13,038 nt of DNA from Candidatus Woesearchaeota archaeon (GTDB lineage: Archaea > Nanobdellota > Nanobdellia > Woesearchaeales > WJKL01): positions 1-13,038 of the forward strand of contig JAHWIB010000035.1 of NCBI GenBank assembly GCA_019322815.1, in the 5' to 3' direction. The notes under the pieces are model-generated. The model was not told the origin of the DNA. It did no database searches and saw only the letters and a list, made by a program, of their open reading frames with translations. The position numbers were made by a program, and so were the translations under genes. Positions 6,947 to 13,038 of this stretch are shown here, piece after piece; position 1 is the first letter of the stretch, and every line of letters starts with the position of its first letter.

Positions 6947-7888
6947 TTAAGAAGATATTATAACAATTTTTTTTGTTAAATTTTTATGCAGATAATAGCT
7001 GAATTCTTTTTCTATTTTTAATTTTGATTTTTTTATTAATTTTTTATAGTCAATAAAATCTGGAAATCCAATAACTGCTCTTTTTTTTAGAATTTTCTTT
7101 AATGTTTTTAAAAAGGTTAAGTATAATTTTGTTAGGTCTTGCTTTTTTGTATTTTTTGAATATGGAAGGTCTGTTACAATATAGTCAAAATTTGTCTTTA
7201 TTTTAGTTGCATCTTGCTGTTTTAGTTTGTAATCTTTAACCTTATAGTATTTTAGATTAATCTCTGTTCTTTTCAGCATTATTTTGTCTATGTCATAACC
7301 AATTGGCTTTAGATTGGTTAATCCAGCTTCTATTAAAATTCCTCCTGAACCACAAAAAGGATCTAAGATTTTTCCTTTTTTTATTCCTGTTAGATTAATT
7401 AATGCTCTTGCTAATCTTGGATTTAAAGAAGAAGGATGAAGTTCTGGCCTTAAATGAGGCTTGCGTTTTTCAAATTCCTGCTTGTTTTTGTGTTTTAACA
7501 ATGCACCTATAACTTTATTTTTTATAAAGAATAAATGAATCTCTGTTTTTGAATTTTTAAGATTAACTTTTGGATTTTTTAATTTATTCCAGATATAGCC
7601 TGCTAATTGTTTTTCTTTTTTTGAATTGCCGTATACTCTTAAACAAAAATTTGTCTTGTATATTTTTTGCCAGTTGAAGTTTTTAATGTCTGTTATCAAG
7701 TTTTTTGGATTTGAAATGAAAAGCAAATCATGAACTTCCTTTGTATAAGCTAGTCTTTTATAGTCTTTGAAGTTTGTGTTTAGAATTAATAGGTTGTCTA
7801 TTAACATAAAATCTTGTTTTTTAGCCAAAGCTAATACTTCTTGCTTTGATAAGTCTATGTTTTGCTTTGAAAGTAGGAATATTTGCAT
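6947..7888 (-). CDS. tRNA guanine-10 N2-methyltransferase family protein (THUMP + Rossmann MTase)
   Basis: A 313-aa protein of the archaeal TrmG10/Trm11 (COG1041) family. This family methylates the N2 of guanosine 10 in tRNA using S-adenosylmethionine. The N-terminal part (to about residue 130) corresponds to the ferredoxin-like/THUMP RNA-binding region. The middle carries RKPHLRPELHPSSLNPRLAR (about 142-161), characteristic of the family. The SAM site is DPFCGSGGILIEAG (176-189), and GYDID (197-201) is the acidic loop. The catalytic motif, usually DPPYG, reads DLPYS here (240-244). The Asp and central Pro-Tyr are kept, but this is a departure. The protein is very lysine-rich. The ATG at 7888 lies about 27 nt from a shared TATA box with no ribosome site, so it is probably leaderless. 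The exact position methylated is inferred from the family. Confidence 0.83.
   Translation of the reverse strand: MQIFLLSKQNIDLSKQEVLALAKKQDFMLIDNLLILNTNFKDYKRLAYTKEVHDLLFISNPKNLITDIKNFNWQKIYKTNFCLRVYGNSKKEKQLAGYIWNKLKNPKVNLKNSKTEIHLFFIKNKVIGALLKHKNKQEFEKRKPHLRPELHPSSLNPRLARALINLTGIKKGKILDPFCGSGGILIEAGLTNLKPIGYDIDKIMLKRTEINLKYYKVKDYKLKQQDATKIKTNFDYIVTDLPYSKNTKKQDLTKLYLTFLKTLKKILKKRAVIGFPDFIDYKKLIKKSKLKIEKEFSYYLHKNLTKKIVIISS
6967..6985 (+). terminator. Possible oligo-T terminator of ppsA
   Basis: A run of eight T (6967-6974) followed by a second T5 begins 20 nt after the ppsA stop. Archaeal polymerase terminates at such T-rich tracts. The T8 is flanked by the short inverted repeat TAACAA / TTGTTA. 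The tract lies inside the 3' coding end of the convergent gene, where it encodes lysines, so its terminator role is uncertain. Confidence 0.4.
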
Positions 7889-7911
7889 TTTATTTTCAAT
7901 ATAGAAAGATA

Positions 7912-7919
7912 TTTATATA
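7912..7919. promoter_or_regulatory. Shared bidirectional TATA box
   Basis: TTTATATA on the plus strand (TATATAAA on the minus) is the only clear box in the 52-nt gap. Its centre is about 26 nt from the ATG at 7941 (+) and about 27 nt from the ATG at 7888 (-). Neither gene has a Shine-Dalgarno sequence, so one element appears to drive two divergent leaderless transcripts. Confidence 0.55.
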
Positions 7920-7940
7920 GATTTTGTTTTAAATTAAACC

Positions 7941-8273
7941 ATGGCAAAAAAAGGAAGACCTGTTGAATCTGCAATAAGGCAGAGAATTGTTGAGATTCTA
8001 TATTTCTTAAAAGAAGGATATGGATATGATATCTATAAAGTTTATGCAGCTGTTTATCCAAAAGCAACTATGAGAAGCATATATTATCATCTTAAGAAAG
8101 GTGTTTCTTTAGGAGAGTTTAAGGTTAAGAAGATAAAGTCAGAAAAAGGAAATTATTCATGGGGAGGAGAAGCACAAAAGATTTATTATTCTCTTGGTCC
8201 AAATGCAAAGCCTAAGATAGATAAAAGAGTTAAAGAGTATTTGGACAAGCTGAAGAAGAAGTCAAAGTCCTGA
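7941..8273 (+). CDS. Winged-helix-like small basic protein, probable DNA-binding
   Basis: A 110-aa basic protein. The N-terminus MAKKGRPVES is followed by two predicted helices (about residues 10-42), a likely recognition helix around TMRSIYYHLKKG (43-54), and a beta-wing-like segment (about 59-90) ending in KIYYSLG. This layout resembles a winged helix such as those in PadR/MarR-like regulators, but I cannot name a family with certainty. The C-terminal tail is lysine-rich. The KKGRP start resembles the core of an AT-hook, though one short match is weak evidence. The gene is leaderless and shares its TATA box with the divergent tRNA methyltransferase gene, so autoregulation is possible (inference). 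Its last 12 nt overlap the convergent gene. Confidence 0.7.
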   Translation: MAKKGRPVESAIRQRIVEILYFLKEGYGYDIYKVYAAVYPKATMRSIYYHLKKGVSLGEFKVKKIKSEKGNYSWGGEAQKIYYSLGPNAKPKIDKRVKEYLDKLKKKSKS

Positions 8274-8771
8274 TTCTTTTATTAATTTGTGTATTTCTTT
8301 AAATAATTCTTTGACTGCTTTATACATAATCGTTGATACTTGATATTGGACTTGTAATATAGATGATAAATTAGGACAGTCTTGAGATATTTTATCTTTT
8401 ATTTCCCCTAATCTTTGATAAAGGCTTTCTGTTTCTTTTTCATCTTCAAGAAATCCTATTTCATAATCCCTTCTTACACCTTCTTTTTTAGTGGGAAAAG
8501 ACCCTCTAAAATCACAATCATCATTAGGACGTTCTTTAGCATCTTTAATGCCTTCTCTAAAAAGGTTAACTTCTTTTCTTAACTGCTTCCTTTTTTCCAT
8601 AGAAAAATAATTAAGAATTCTAAATAATTCTAATCCTAAATTATAATAAGTTCTGTTAATCGGTTCTGGTCCTTCAGGAAGAGGCTCTACTAAAGAACCC
8701 ATAACAAACATTTTTTCTTCTAGACTTAGATTACTTCTATCAATTCCTTTTGTAGGAGGATAACGCAGCAT
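8262..8771 (-). CDS. Hypothetical protein, 169 aa, unrecognised
   Basis: I do not recognise this protein. It is hydrophilic, with no signal peptide or membrane segment. The N-terminal 45 residues contain several prolines, including LPEGPEPINR, and the rest looks mainly helical: about 45-77, then a charged linker with NDDCDFRG, then about 105-165. Two Cys residues (in DDCDF and QDCPNL) are too far apart to suggest a zinc site. Coding status is supported by its own promoter: a TATA box centred about 26 nt before the ATG at 8771. It is probably leaderless, as no ribosome site is seen. It sits behind the TrmJ gene and runs convergently into the winged-helix gene. Confidence 0.65.
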   Translation of the reverse strand: MLRYPPTKGIDRSNLSLEEKMFVMGSLVEPLPEGPEPINRTYYNLGLELFRILNYFSMEKRKQLRKEVNLFREGIKDAKERPNDDCDFRGSFPTKKEGVRRDYEIGFLEDEKETESLYQRLGEIKDKISQDCPNLSSILQVQYQVSTIMYKAVKELFKEIHKLIKESGL

Positions 8772-8793
8772 AGAAAATGGTAAAAAGAAGTAT

Positions 8794-8801
8794 TTTATAA
8801 A
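8794..8801 (-). promoter_or_regulatory. TATA box for the 169-aa hypothetical gene
   Basis: On the minus strand TTTATAAA is centred about 26 nt before the ATG at 8771. It begins only a few bases after the trmJ stop codon, so this gene probably has its own leaderless transcript and is not only read through from the operon upstream. Confidence 0.55.
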
Positions 8802-8805
8802 GTTA

Positions 8806-9477
8806 TTATATTTTCCTAAGAAATCCCATCAATGCAAATGCTTCTCTTTTTGTTAAGAAGGATTTTCCAATCATTCTTTTCCAGACTAGAATCTGAGTTT
8901 GTTTTTTTTCTTTTGTTGCAAAATCCATCTTATTTAAAGCCTTGTTTAGCATCTTCATTAATTGTTTTTTATCCTGCTGTGATGCAAATATTATATGAGA
9001 AGAAATATTTTCTTTGGTCTTTGATAATTCATACAATAATATTGTGACTGCATGGCTTAGATTCATAACAGAGTATTTTTTTGAAGTGGGAATTGTGACA
9101 ACAAAGTCACATTTTGAGATTTCTTCATTGTTTAAGCCTGAATTTTCTCTTCCAAAAACCAAAGCAATGTCTTTTTTTTTGTTTGCTATTGTTGCTAATT
9201 TTTCTGGAGAGATTGGAGATCTTGGAATATTATAATCTGTTCCTATTTTTCCTGTTGTTGCAACTAATGTTGATTTTATTGAGGATAAAGAAGAAACTGT
9301 CTTTGCTTTTTTTAGGACATCTTGTGCCCATTTTGCCCTGTTTCTTGCTGTCTGAGAAAGATGATTGCATTTAGGATTTATAAGAATAAGCTTTTCAAAG
9401 CCAAAATTAGCCATTGATCTTGCAACAGCTCCTACATTACCTGAATTCTTAGGCTCAACAAGCACAATTGAGATCAT
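8806..9477 (-). CDS. trmJ: TrmJ-type tRNA 2'-O-methyltransferase (SPOUT family)
   Basis: A 223-aa SpoU/TrmH-class SPOUT methyltransferase. The three motifs are present: EPKNSGNVGAVARSM (8-22, with Asn14 and the catalytic Arg20), LVFGRENSGLNNEEI (106-120), and IPTSKKYSVMNLSHAV (129-144), which forms the trefoil-knot SAM site. The start ISIVLVEPKNSGNVGAVAR and the overall length match TrmJ, which methylates the 2'-OH of nucleotide 32 in tRNA. The archaeal enzyme is known to act on cytidine 32. The C-terminal 70 residues are a helical, basic extension typical of the TrmJ group. The ATG follows the stop of the site-2 protease gene by one base (TAAAATG), with no ribosome site, so it is likely translationally coupled. 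Another SPOUT specificity cannot be fully excluded. Confidence 0.88.
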   Translation of the reverse strand: MISIVLVEPKNSGNVGAVARSMANFGFEKLILINPKCNHLSQTARNRAKWAQDVLKKAKTVSSLSSIKSTLVATTGKIGTDYNIPRSPISPEKLATIANKKKDIALVFGRENSGLNNEEISKCDFVVTIPTSKKYSVMNLSHAVTILLYELSKTKENISSHIIFASQQDKKQLMKMLNKALNKMDFATKEKKQTQILVWKRMIGKSFLTKREAFALMGFLRKI

Positions 9478-9478
9478 T

Positions 9479-10687
9479 TTATTTCAAAAAAGCAAATGGA
9501 TTGCCTAAATAAGTTGTTATCAAACCTAAAACAAGCAATATAATAAAGAATAAGGAAATGAGACTCCAAACTTTTTTTGCTTTTTCTTTGTCTTTCATTG
9601 TTGACTGCAGTAAGGTATTCATGATTCTTCCTCCGTCAACAATTCCTAAAGGCAGCAGATTAAATAATCCAATAAATAAATTTAATAAGAATAACCATTT
9701 AAATAAATCTTTTAGCCAATAATAAACTGGCTTAATAAACTGGTATTTGGCCTTAACTCTTCTTTCATTTCTGAAATTTGTTATTCCAATTATACCTCTA
9801 TCACTATCATCTGCATGGGCTGTTGTAATTGAATATGTTTGATTTTCTGCTCCTAATGTGATTGTTTGGTCTGGCTTAACACAATAGTACATTGTTTCTA
9901 AGAAAGGTCCTGCTTCTGTTAATGGTTTATTGTTAAAGGAATTTATGATCATTCCATCTTTTAGCCCTGCCTGGGCAGCTGGCAGTGATTCATTTGTTAG
10001 AGTAAATGAAAATCCAATTGGCTCTGTTATTGTACCTTCAAATGGCGCAAGTTTTCCAGGATTTGCAACATAAGGCATTGCTAGCAATATTAATAATGCC
10101 AATAAAATATTAACCATTGGACCTGCTGCAAAAACAGAATACTGTTTTACATCCTGCGCTTTCATTAATTTTTGTTCATCTGGCTCAACAAAAGCTGCTG
10201 GAATTATTGGAGCTAATACAGAGAAAAAAGCAAAACCACTGCTTTTTATCTTAAAACCATGCGCTCTTGCAACAACACCATGTGCAAATTCATGAACAAT
10301 AGCCAAGATAAAGATGGATATTATCCATTGAAAAAAAGACAAATAACCTATTCCAGGAACATTGGTAAAAGGAAGAACTAATGCAACACCTGCCTGCTGC
10401 ACTGCAGGCCTGGCAATCAACTGCCATATCAAAAGGATTATGTTGATTGATATAAATATTAAACCCACTACACTCAAACCAATACAAGCATATCCAAAAA
10501 ATTTTATTATTTGCTTATATTTTTGAGAAAACCTATCCATGAATTTTATTCCAAAATTAGATCTATAAAGAACAAGATAAAATATAGGAAAAAGAAGCTT
10601 TTGAACCTGAATATTTTTTCTTTTTATAATAAGGAAGATTATCAATAAGATAACAAAAATAATTGCTGCAATTATTTGTAAATCCAT
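9479..10687 (-). CDS. Site-2 protease family membrane zinc metalloprotease (M50)
   Basis: A 402-aa intramembrane protease. Hydrophobic segments lie at about residues 4-22, 62-90, 117-140 (with the zinc motif HEFAH, His132/Glu133/His136), 150-168, 183-206 (with AGPMVN), 332-352 (with NLLPLGIVDGGR, Asp351 the third zinc ligand) and 374-394. A PDZ domain occupies about 215-305, between the last two catalytic-core segments. Such proteases cut membrane-embedded substrates, often anti-sigma factors or signal peptides in bacteria. The archaeal substrates are largely unknown. The ATG at 10687 comes one base after the eL40 stop (TAAAATG). Its place between eL40 and trmJ looks like operon packing and not a clue to its substrate. 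Confidence 0.92.
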   Translation of the reverse strand: MDLQIIAAIIFVILLIIFLIIKRKNIQVQKLLFPIFYLVLYRSNFGIKFMDRFSQKYKQIIKFFGYACIGLSVVGLIFISINIILLIWQLIARPAVQQAGVALVLPFTNVPGIGYLSFFQWIISIFILAIVHEFAHGVVARAHGFKIKSSGFAFFSVLAPIIPAAFVEPDEQKLMKAQDVKQYSVFAAGPMVNILLALLILLAMPYVANPGKLAPFEGTITEPIGFSFTLTNESLPAAQAGLKDGMIINSFNNKPLTEAGPFLETMYYCVKPDQTITLGAENQTYSITTAHADDSDRGIIGITNFRNERRVKAKYQFIKPVYYWLKDLFKWLFLLNLFIGLFNLLPLGIVDGGRIMNTLLQSTMKDKEKAKKVWSLISLFFIILLVLGLITTYLGNPFAFLK

Positions 10688-10688
10688 T

Positions 10689-10850
10689 TTATTTCTTACG
10701 AATTGGTCTTAAAGCTCTGCCACCACATTTTCTACATTTGATTAATCCTTGAGTCACTTTCATAGATGAAGCTCTAATTCTAGATTTGCATTTCTTGCAA
10801 ATAAAGATATTTCTAAAGAGCCTTGCTTCTGCTTCTGGTACTTTTGCCAT
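10689..10850 (-). CDS. rpl40e: Large ribosomal subunit protein eL40
   Basis: A 53-aa protein starting MAKVPEAEARLFRN. It has a zinc-ribbon made of CKKC (residues 18-21) and CRKC (39-42), with basic stretches RIRASS and RALRPIRKK. Sequence, size and Cys spacing match archaeal eL40, a zinc-binding protein of the 50S subunit. The gene is easily overlooked because of its length. Its ATG shares one base with the aIF5A stop (TAATG) and is preceded by GGTGG at good spacing. The stop is one base before the site-2 protease start. This places it firmly in the histone-aIF5A operon. Confidence 0.93.
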   Translation of the reverse strand: MAKVPEAEARLFRNIFICKKCKSRIRASSMKVTQGLIKCRKCGGRALRPIRKK

Positions 10851-11254
10851 TATTCTCCACCCTTAATTTGTTTCATTACTTTTTGCCCTAATATGCCCCA
10901 ATAGAGTACAGTAGAGCCTTCAATTACCTGCCCTTTTAAATCTTCTGGAATCTTCATATCAAATGTTTCATATGTTTCTAAGTCCATAACATTTGCTGTA
11001 TCTCCGCTTATTGAAAGAATTTGTGCATTTCTTTTATCAATAATAGGAACTTCTATATTATCATGCCCTGGCATCACCTTCTCTCTTTTTCTTCCATCCA
11101 TTAAACCAGCTGCTTCTACTCTTACTTTTGCATGTCCATGTTTTCCTGGCCTGCTTGTTGAAGTATTTGTCACTCTGCAAGCAACTCCATCTATGATTAC
11201 ATAGCTTCCTTTTTTTAGCGAGCTTACTGGTGCTAATTTTTTTTCATCAACCAT
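10850..11254 (-). CDS. eif5a: Translation initiation factor aIF5A
   Basis: A 134-aa translation factor. eIF5A/aIF5A helps peptide-bond formation at stalling motifs such as polyproline and also acts at termination. The N-terminal SH3-like domain (about residues 8-68) carries the hypusine loop SRPGKHGHAK, with Lys38 the residue modified by deoxyhypusine synthase. The C-terminal OB-fold (about 70-132) includes VMDLETYETFDM and ends VMKQIKGGE. The frame can be extended upstream to a GTG at 11263, but that GTG is the end of GAGGTG, a ribosome binding site 6 nt before the ATG at 11254. The ATG is therefore the start. The gene lies 24 nt downstream of the histone gene and overlaps eL40 by one base. 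Confidence 0.95.
   Translation of the reverse strand: MVDEKKLAPVSSLKKGSYVIIDGVACRVTNTSTSRPGKHGHAKVRVEAAGLMDGRKREKVMPGHDNIEVPIIDKRNAQILSISGDTANVMDLETYETFDMKIPEDLKGQVIEGSTVLYWGILGQKVMKQIKGGE
10855..10862 (-). promoter_or_regulatory. Ribosome binding site of eL40 gene
   Basis: GGGTGGAG on the minus strand ends 4 nt before the ATG at 10850 (its GGTG core is 7 nt away). It lies inside the last codons of aIF5A and confirms the start of the small gene. Confidence 0.65.
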
Positions 11255-11260
11255 CTGAAA

Positions 11261-11266
11261 CACCTC
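11261..11266 (-). promoter_or_regulatory. Ribosome binding site deciding the aIF5A start
   Basis: GAGGTG on the minus strand lies 6 nt before the ATG at 11254. Its last three bases form a GTG in the same frame, which could be mistaken for a start three codons upstream. Confidence 0.75.
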
Positions 11267-11278
11267 ATAAAATAGATT

Positions 11279-11494
11279 TTATTTCTTTGCAGCTAATTTG
11301 ATATCTCCTGCTTTAACTGTTTTTCTTCCTGCATGAATAGAAAGCTTAACTGATTGTGCAGCAATCTCTTCTGCTATGGTTTCTATCTCATCTTTCAATG
11401 CAGCTTTTGCTTTATCTGAAACACGTTCTGCTCCAGCTGACTTTAATATTTTTTCCATTGCGGCTAATGGTAATAATTTTTTTGATATTGTCAT
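11279..11494 (-). CDS. Archaeal histone (HMf-like)
   Basis: A 71-aa single histone fold. Compared with HMfB it shows PLAAMEKILKSAGAERVSDKAK (about residues 9-30) for helix 1 and loop 1, a long helix 2 (about 27-54), and HAGRKTVKAGDIKLA (54-68) for loop 2 and helix 3. The DNA-contacting Arg24 and the RKT of loop 2 (57-59) are kept, as are His54 and Asp64, which form the dimer-dimer contact. The protein should form dimers and stacks that wrap DNA. The C-terminus ends soon after helix 3 (LAAKK), and six residues (MTISKK) precede the usual N-terminus. It is first in the operon, with its own TATA box and a GGAG site next to a run of seven G. Confidence 0.95.
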   Translation of the reverse strand: MTISKKLLPLAAMEKILKSAGAERVSDKAKAALKDEIETIAEEIAAQSVKLSIHAGRKTVKAGDIKLAAKK

Positions 11495-11499
11495 TTTTT

Positions 11500-11508
11500 C
11501 TCCCCCCC
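11500..11508 (-). promoter_or_regulatory. Ribosome binding site of histone gene with G7 tract
   Basis: On the minus strand a run of seven G (11508-11502) is followed by AG. This gives GGAG 5 nt before the ATG at 11494. A G7 run is striking in this AT-rich sequence. Confidence 0.6.
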
Positions 11509-11542
11509 ACTGAGAAGTTTGAATTTAGAACTAAATAAGGAA

Positions 11543-11550
11543 TATTTAAA
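11543..11550 (-). promoter_or_regulatory. TATA box of the histone-aIF5A-eL40 operon
   Basis: TTTAAATA on the minus strand, centred about 52 nt before the histone ATG. Transcription would begin near 11520, leaving a leader of about 26 nt that contains the ribosome site. It lies in the 87-nt gap behind the SprT-like gene. Confidence 0.6.
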
Positions 11551-11581
11551 TGTTTTGATTTTAAAGAAGGCTGTTTTGAGC

Positions 11582-12259
11582 TTATTTTAACCAATTAAAG
11601 AAAAAAGTGCGCTTTATTTTTGTTTTTCTGCATAATTTTTTGAGTTTTTTCTCTATTTCTTCTGAATTTTTGAATTTTTTTTCTTCTTTTTTGAATTGTT
11701 TTGTATGGTGGTAACTTCTTGTTCCTGCTGTTTTAAATTTATGTTTTTTATGCAACAGTTCATGGTATACTATATAATCTAATAATTCTTGTTCTGTATT
11801 TTTGAATATTGAGGATATTGTGATTGTATCTGTTTGATATTCATAACTGCCTAGCTTAGTTGCTGAATCTGAACCCCATTTTAGATTTGGCTGTTCAATT
11901 GAATTAAAGAAATATATTTGGTTGACTCTATTGAATGAATCTAATAAGATTGGATCTGAATCTGTTTTTGGGATTGAGATATGCAGATTTTTTATAAAAG
12001 AATTATATAGATCAATGTTCATTGTTGATGCTTTTTGTTTGAAAATTTTTACTAATAAACTTTGGATTAATCCAATCTTGATCTCTCTGCTTACTTGTTT
12101 CCATGTTCTGCTTAATTTGAATTCTAAATGTTTTGTAAATTTATTTATCTGAACATTTGCATTGTAAGGCTTGAATTTTCCTGAATATTTGATAGAAACA
12201 GAATAGTTCATTGGTTTTTCTGGAAAAATTTTTTGAAATGCTTCTTGGATTATGTTCAT
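11582..12259 (-). CDS. SprT-like zinc metallopeptidase
   Basis: A protein of 225 aa with a zincin motif YHELLHKKH (the two His and Glu of HExxH) near residues 165-173, and a downstream HHTKQFKKEEKKF carrying the probable third ligand, as in SprT/Spartan-like peptidases. Upstream, LKWGSDSATKLGSY and DTITISS match the beta-strand pattern ahead of the active helix in that family. The basic C-terminal tail lacks a clear zinc-ribbon. SprT-like proteins include DNA-protein crosslink proteases, but many prokaryotic members have no known substrate. The ATG at 12259 is chosen because it follows the aRF1 stop by one base, like other junctions here. An in-frame ATG at 12274 would add five residues and overlap aRF1 by 14 nt. 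Neither has a ribosome site. Confidence 0.8.
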   Translation of the reverse strand: MNIIQEAFQKIFPEKPMNYSVSIKYSGKFKPYNANVQINKFTKHLEFKLSRTWKQVSREIKIGLIQSLLVKIFKQKASTMNIDLYNSFIKNLHISIPKTDSDPILLDSFNRVNQIYFFNSIEQPNLKWGSDSATKLGSYEYQTDTITISSIFKNTEQELLDYIVYHELLHKKHKFKTAGTRSYHHTKQFKKEEKKFKNSEEIEKKLKKLCRKTKIKRTFFFNWLK

Positions 12260-12260
12260 C

Positions 12261-13038
12261 TTAACTAACTTCATATCTTAGAATAGCAGCGACTCTTCCC
12301 ATATCTTTTAATTGTGCTCCTTCTCTTGTCTCAGTTGAGATAATCTTAACATCTGTACTTACTTTTTTTGCTTCTTCTTCAAATTTGTCTATCTCTTCAT
12401 CTGAAAGAGCTTCTGATAAGAGAATTGTTTCTGCAACACCCATTTGAAGTTTTGCCATGACTTCTTTTTCTCCATAACTTACTTTTCCTGGTTTTGTTGA
12501 TAATAAAGAGAAAAATTGATTCATAACTTTTTTTTCATCTGCTATTTCTTCTTCTGACAAAACATCCTGAGATTTATCTACTAATTCCTGCAGACCAAAA
12601 TCTCCTGTATAACTTAAATCCTTAATTGCAATTATTTTATTTTTTAATTCTGTTGTGACAAAGCCTCCTTCAATAAAATCATATTTTGTCGGGCCTGGTC
12701 CTCCTACAATTATACCCTTTAAATTTTTTAAGCCTAAAAACTGCTCTTTTACATATTCTGCAACTTTTTTGAAATGGTCTTTTCTAGCTCCTTCTGTCAG
12801 TCTTGCGTAACGCTGAGCTGACTGTCCTCCTGCTTTTATTTTTCCAGGAACTTGTGAATGGGTTTTAACTAATGGAACTATTGATTTTCCTTTTAGAAAT
12901 GCTATGTTTGCATCTCTCCTGTCTAAAACAATTAAACCATAAATTTCCTTGTGTTCAAGCATCTGATCCAATGGTTCAAGAACAAACTCTTTATCACACC
13001 TATAAATTCTAATCTTCAATGGTATTGGAGCTTCAATT
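12261..13038 (-). CDS. prf1: Peptide chain release factor aRF1, partial (N-terminus outside window)
   Basis: The frame is open to the window edge and gives the last 258 residues of aRF1, which recognises all three stop codons and triggers peptide release. The GGQ motif (GKIKAGGQSAQRYARL, bases 12822-12830 for GGQ) is the catalytic tip that enters the peptidyl-transferase centre. It is followed by a domain with GIIVGGPGPTKYDF and by the C-terminal domain ending MGRVAAILRYEVS, typical of archaeal and eukaryotic class-1 factors. The N-terminal stop-codon-reading domain (NIKS) would lie beyond base 13038; full proteins are about 410 aa. The TTG at 13019 is not a start, since the preceding codons (IEAPIP) belong to the family sequence. 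The gene is followed at once by the SprT-like gene. Confidence 0.95.
   Translation of the reverse strand, partial: IEAPIPLKIRIYRCDKEFVLEPLDQMLEHKEIYGLIVLDRRDANIAFLKGKSIVPLVKTHSQVPGKIKAGGQSAQRYARLTEGARKDHFKKVAEYVKEQFLGLKNLKGIIVGGPGPTKYDFIEGGFVTTELKNKIIAIKDLSYTGDFGLQELVDKSQDVLSEEEIADEKKVMNQFFSLLSTKPGKVSYGEKEVMAKLQMGVAETILLSEALSDEEIDKFEEEAKKVSTDVKIISTETREGAQLKDMGRVAAILRYEVS

Noticed and set aside
8832..9374. Plus-strand hydrophobic frames opposite trmJ
   Set aside because: Phe/Leu-rich shadows of the opposite strand of an intact SPOUT methyltransferase.
10290..10487. A 65-aa minus-strand frame inside the site-2 protease gene
   Set aside because: It is an out-of-frame reading of the HEFAH region of the protease, with Cys and Trp composition unlike a real protein.
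11356..11594. Two 60-aa frames overlapping the histone gene and its promoter
   Set aside because: They overlap an intact histone gene or its upstream region, have no family match, and have composition typical of shadow frames.
1..13038. CRISPR arrays, insertion sequences, tRNA or rRNA genes
   Set aside because: No regularly spaced repeats, terminal inverted repeats with transposase, or tRNA/rRNA sequence were recognised on either strand by reading. A covariance-model scan was not possible.

Overview
The window looks like chromosomal DNA from an AT-rich archaeon. The evidence is an HMf-type histone, aIF5A with its hypusine-site loop, eL40, aRF1 with the GGQ motif, a TrmG10-type tRNA methyltransferase, TATA boxes of the TTTATATA kind, and many starts placed about 26 nt from such a box with no leader. 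The very short intergenic gaps, overlapping 3' ends and small conserved proteins suggest a reduced-genome DPANN-like lineage (Woesearchaeota/Pacearchaeota type). That placement is inference, not proof.

Layout. Positions 1-1034 hold the 3' end of a MEMO1-family gene (+), a small Toprim protein (-) and a DUF192 protein (+). Positions 1027-4475 are a minus-strand operon, cysD - cysN/cysC fusion - cysQ. It would make APS, then PAPS, and then remove the by-product PAP. The cysNC fusion is split by a frameshift inside an (AT)5 tract, immediately followed by an A_AAU_UUA heptamer positioned so that a -1 slip would restore the reading frame. A divergent promoter region (4476-4600) separates this operon from ppsA (phosphoenolpyruvate synthase, +). 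ppsA converges, stop codon against stop codon, on a tRNA G10 methyltransferase gene (-). That gene shares one symmetric TATA box with a divergent winged-helix protein gene (7941-8273). An unrecognised 169-aa protein follows on the minus strand.

Positions 8806-11494 form a compact minus-strand information-processing operon read in the order histone - aIF5A - eL40 - site-2 protease - TrmJ-type methyltransferase. Junctions are 1-nt overlaps or 1-nt gaps after a longer histone-aIF5A gap. The eL40 gene (53 aa) is easily missed because of its size. The last part (11582-13038) is another minus-strand pair: aRF1, whose N-terminus lies outside the window, followed by an SprT-like zinc metallopeptidase.

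Most of the window is ordinary archaeal housekeeping. The parts that stand out are the PAPS module, of a type better known from bacteria and with no sulfate-reducing genes beside it, the frame break in cysNC, and the unusually tight divergent promoters. No tRNA or rRNA genes, insertion sequences, CRISPR arrays or long gene-free stretches (over 300 nt) were seen.
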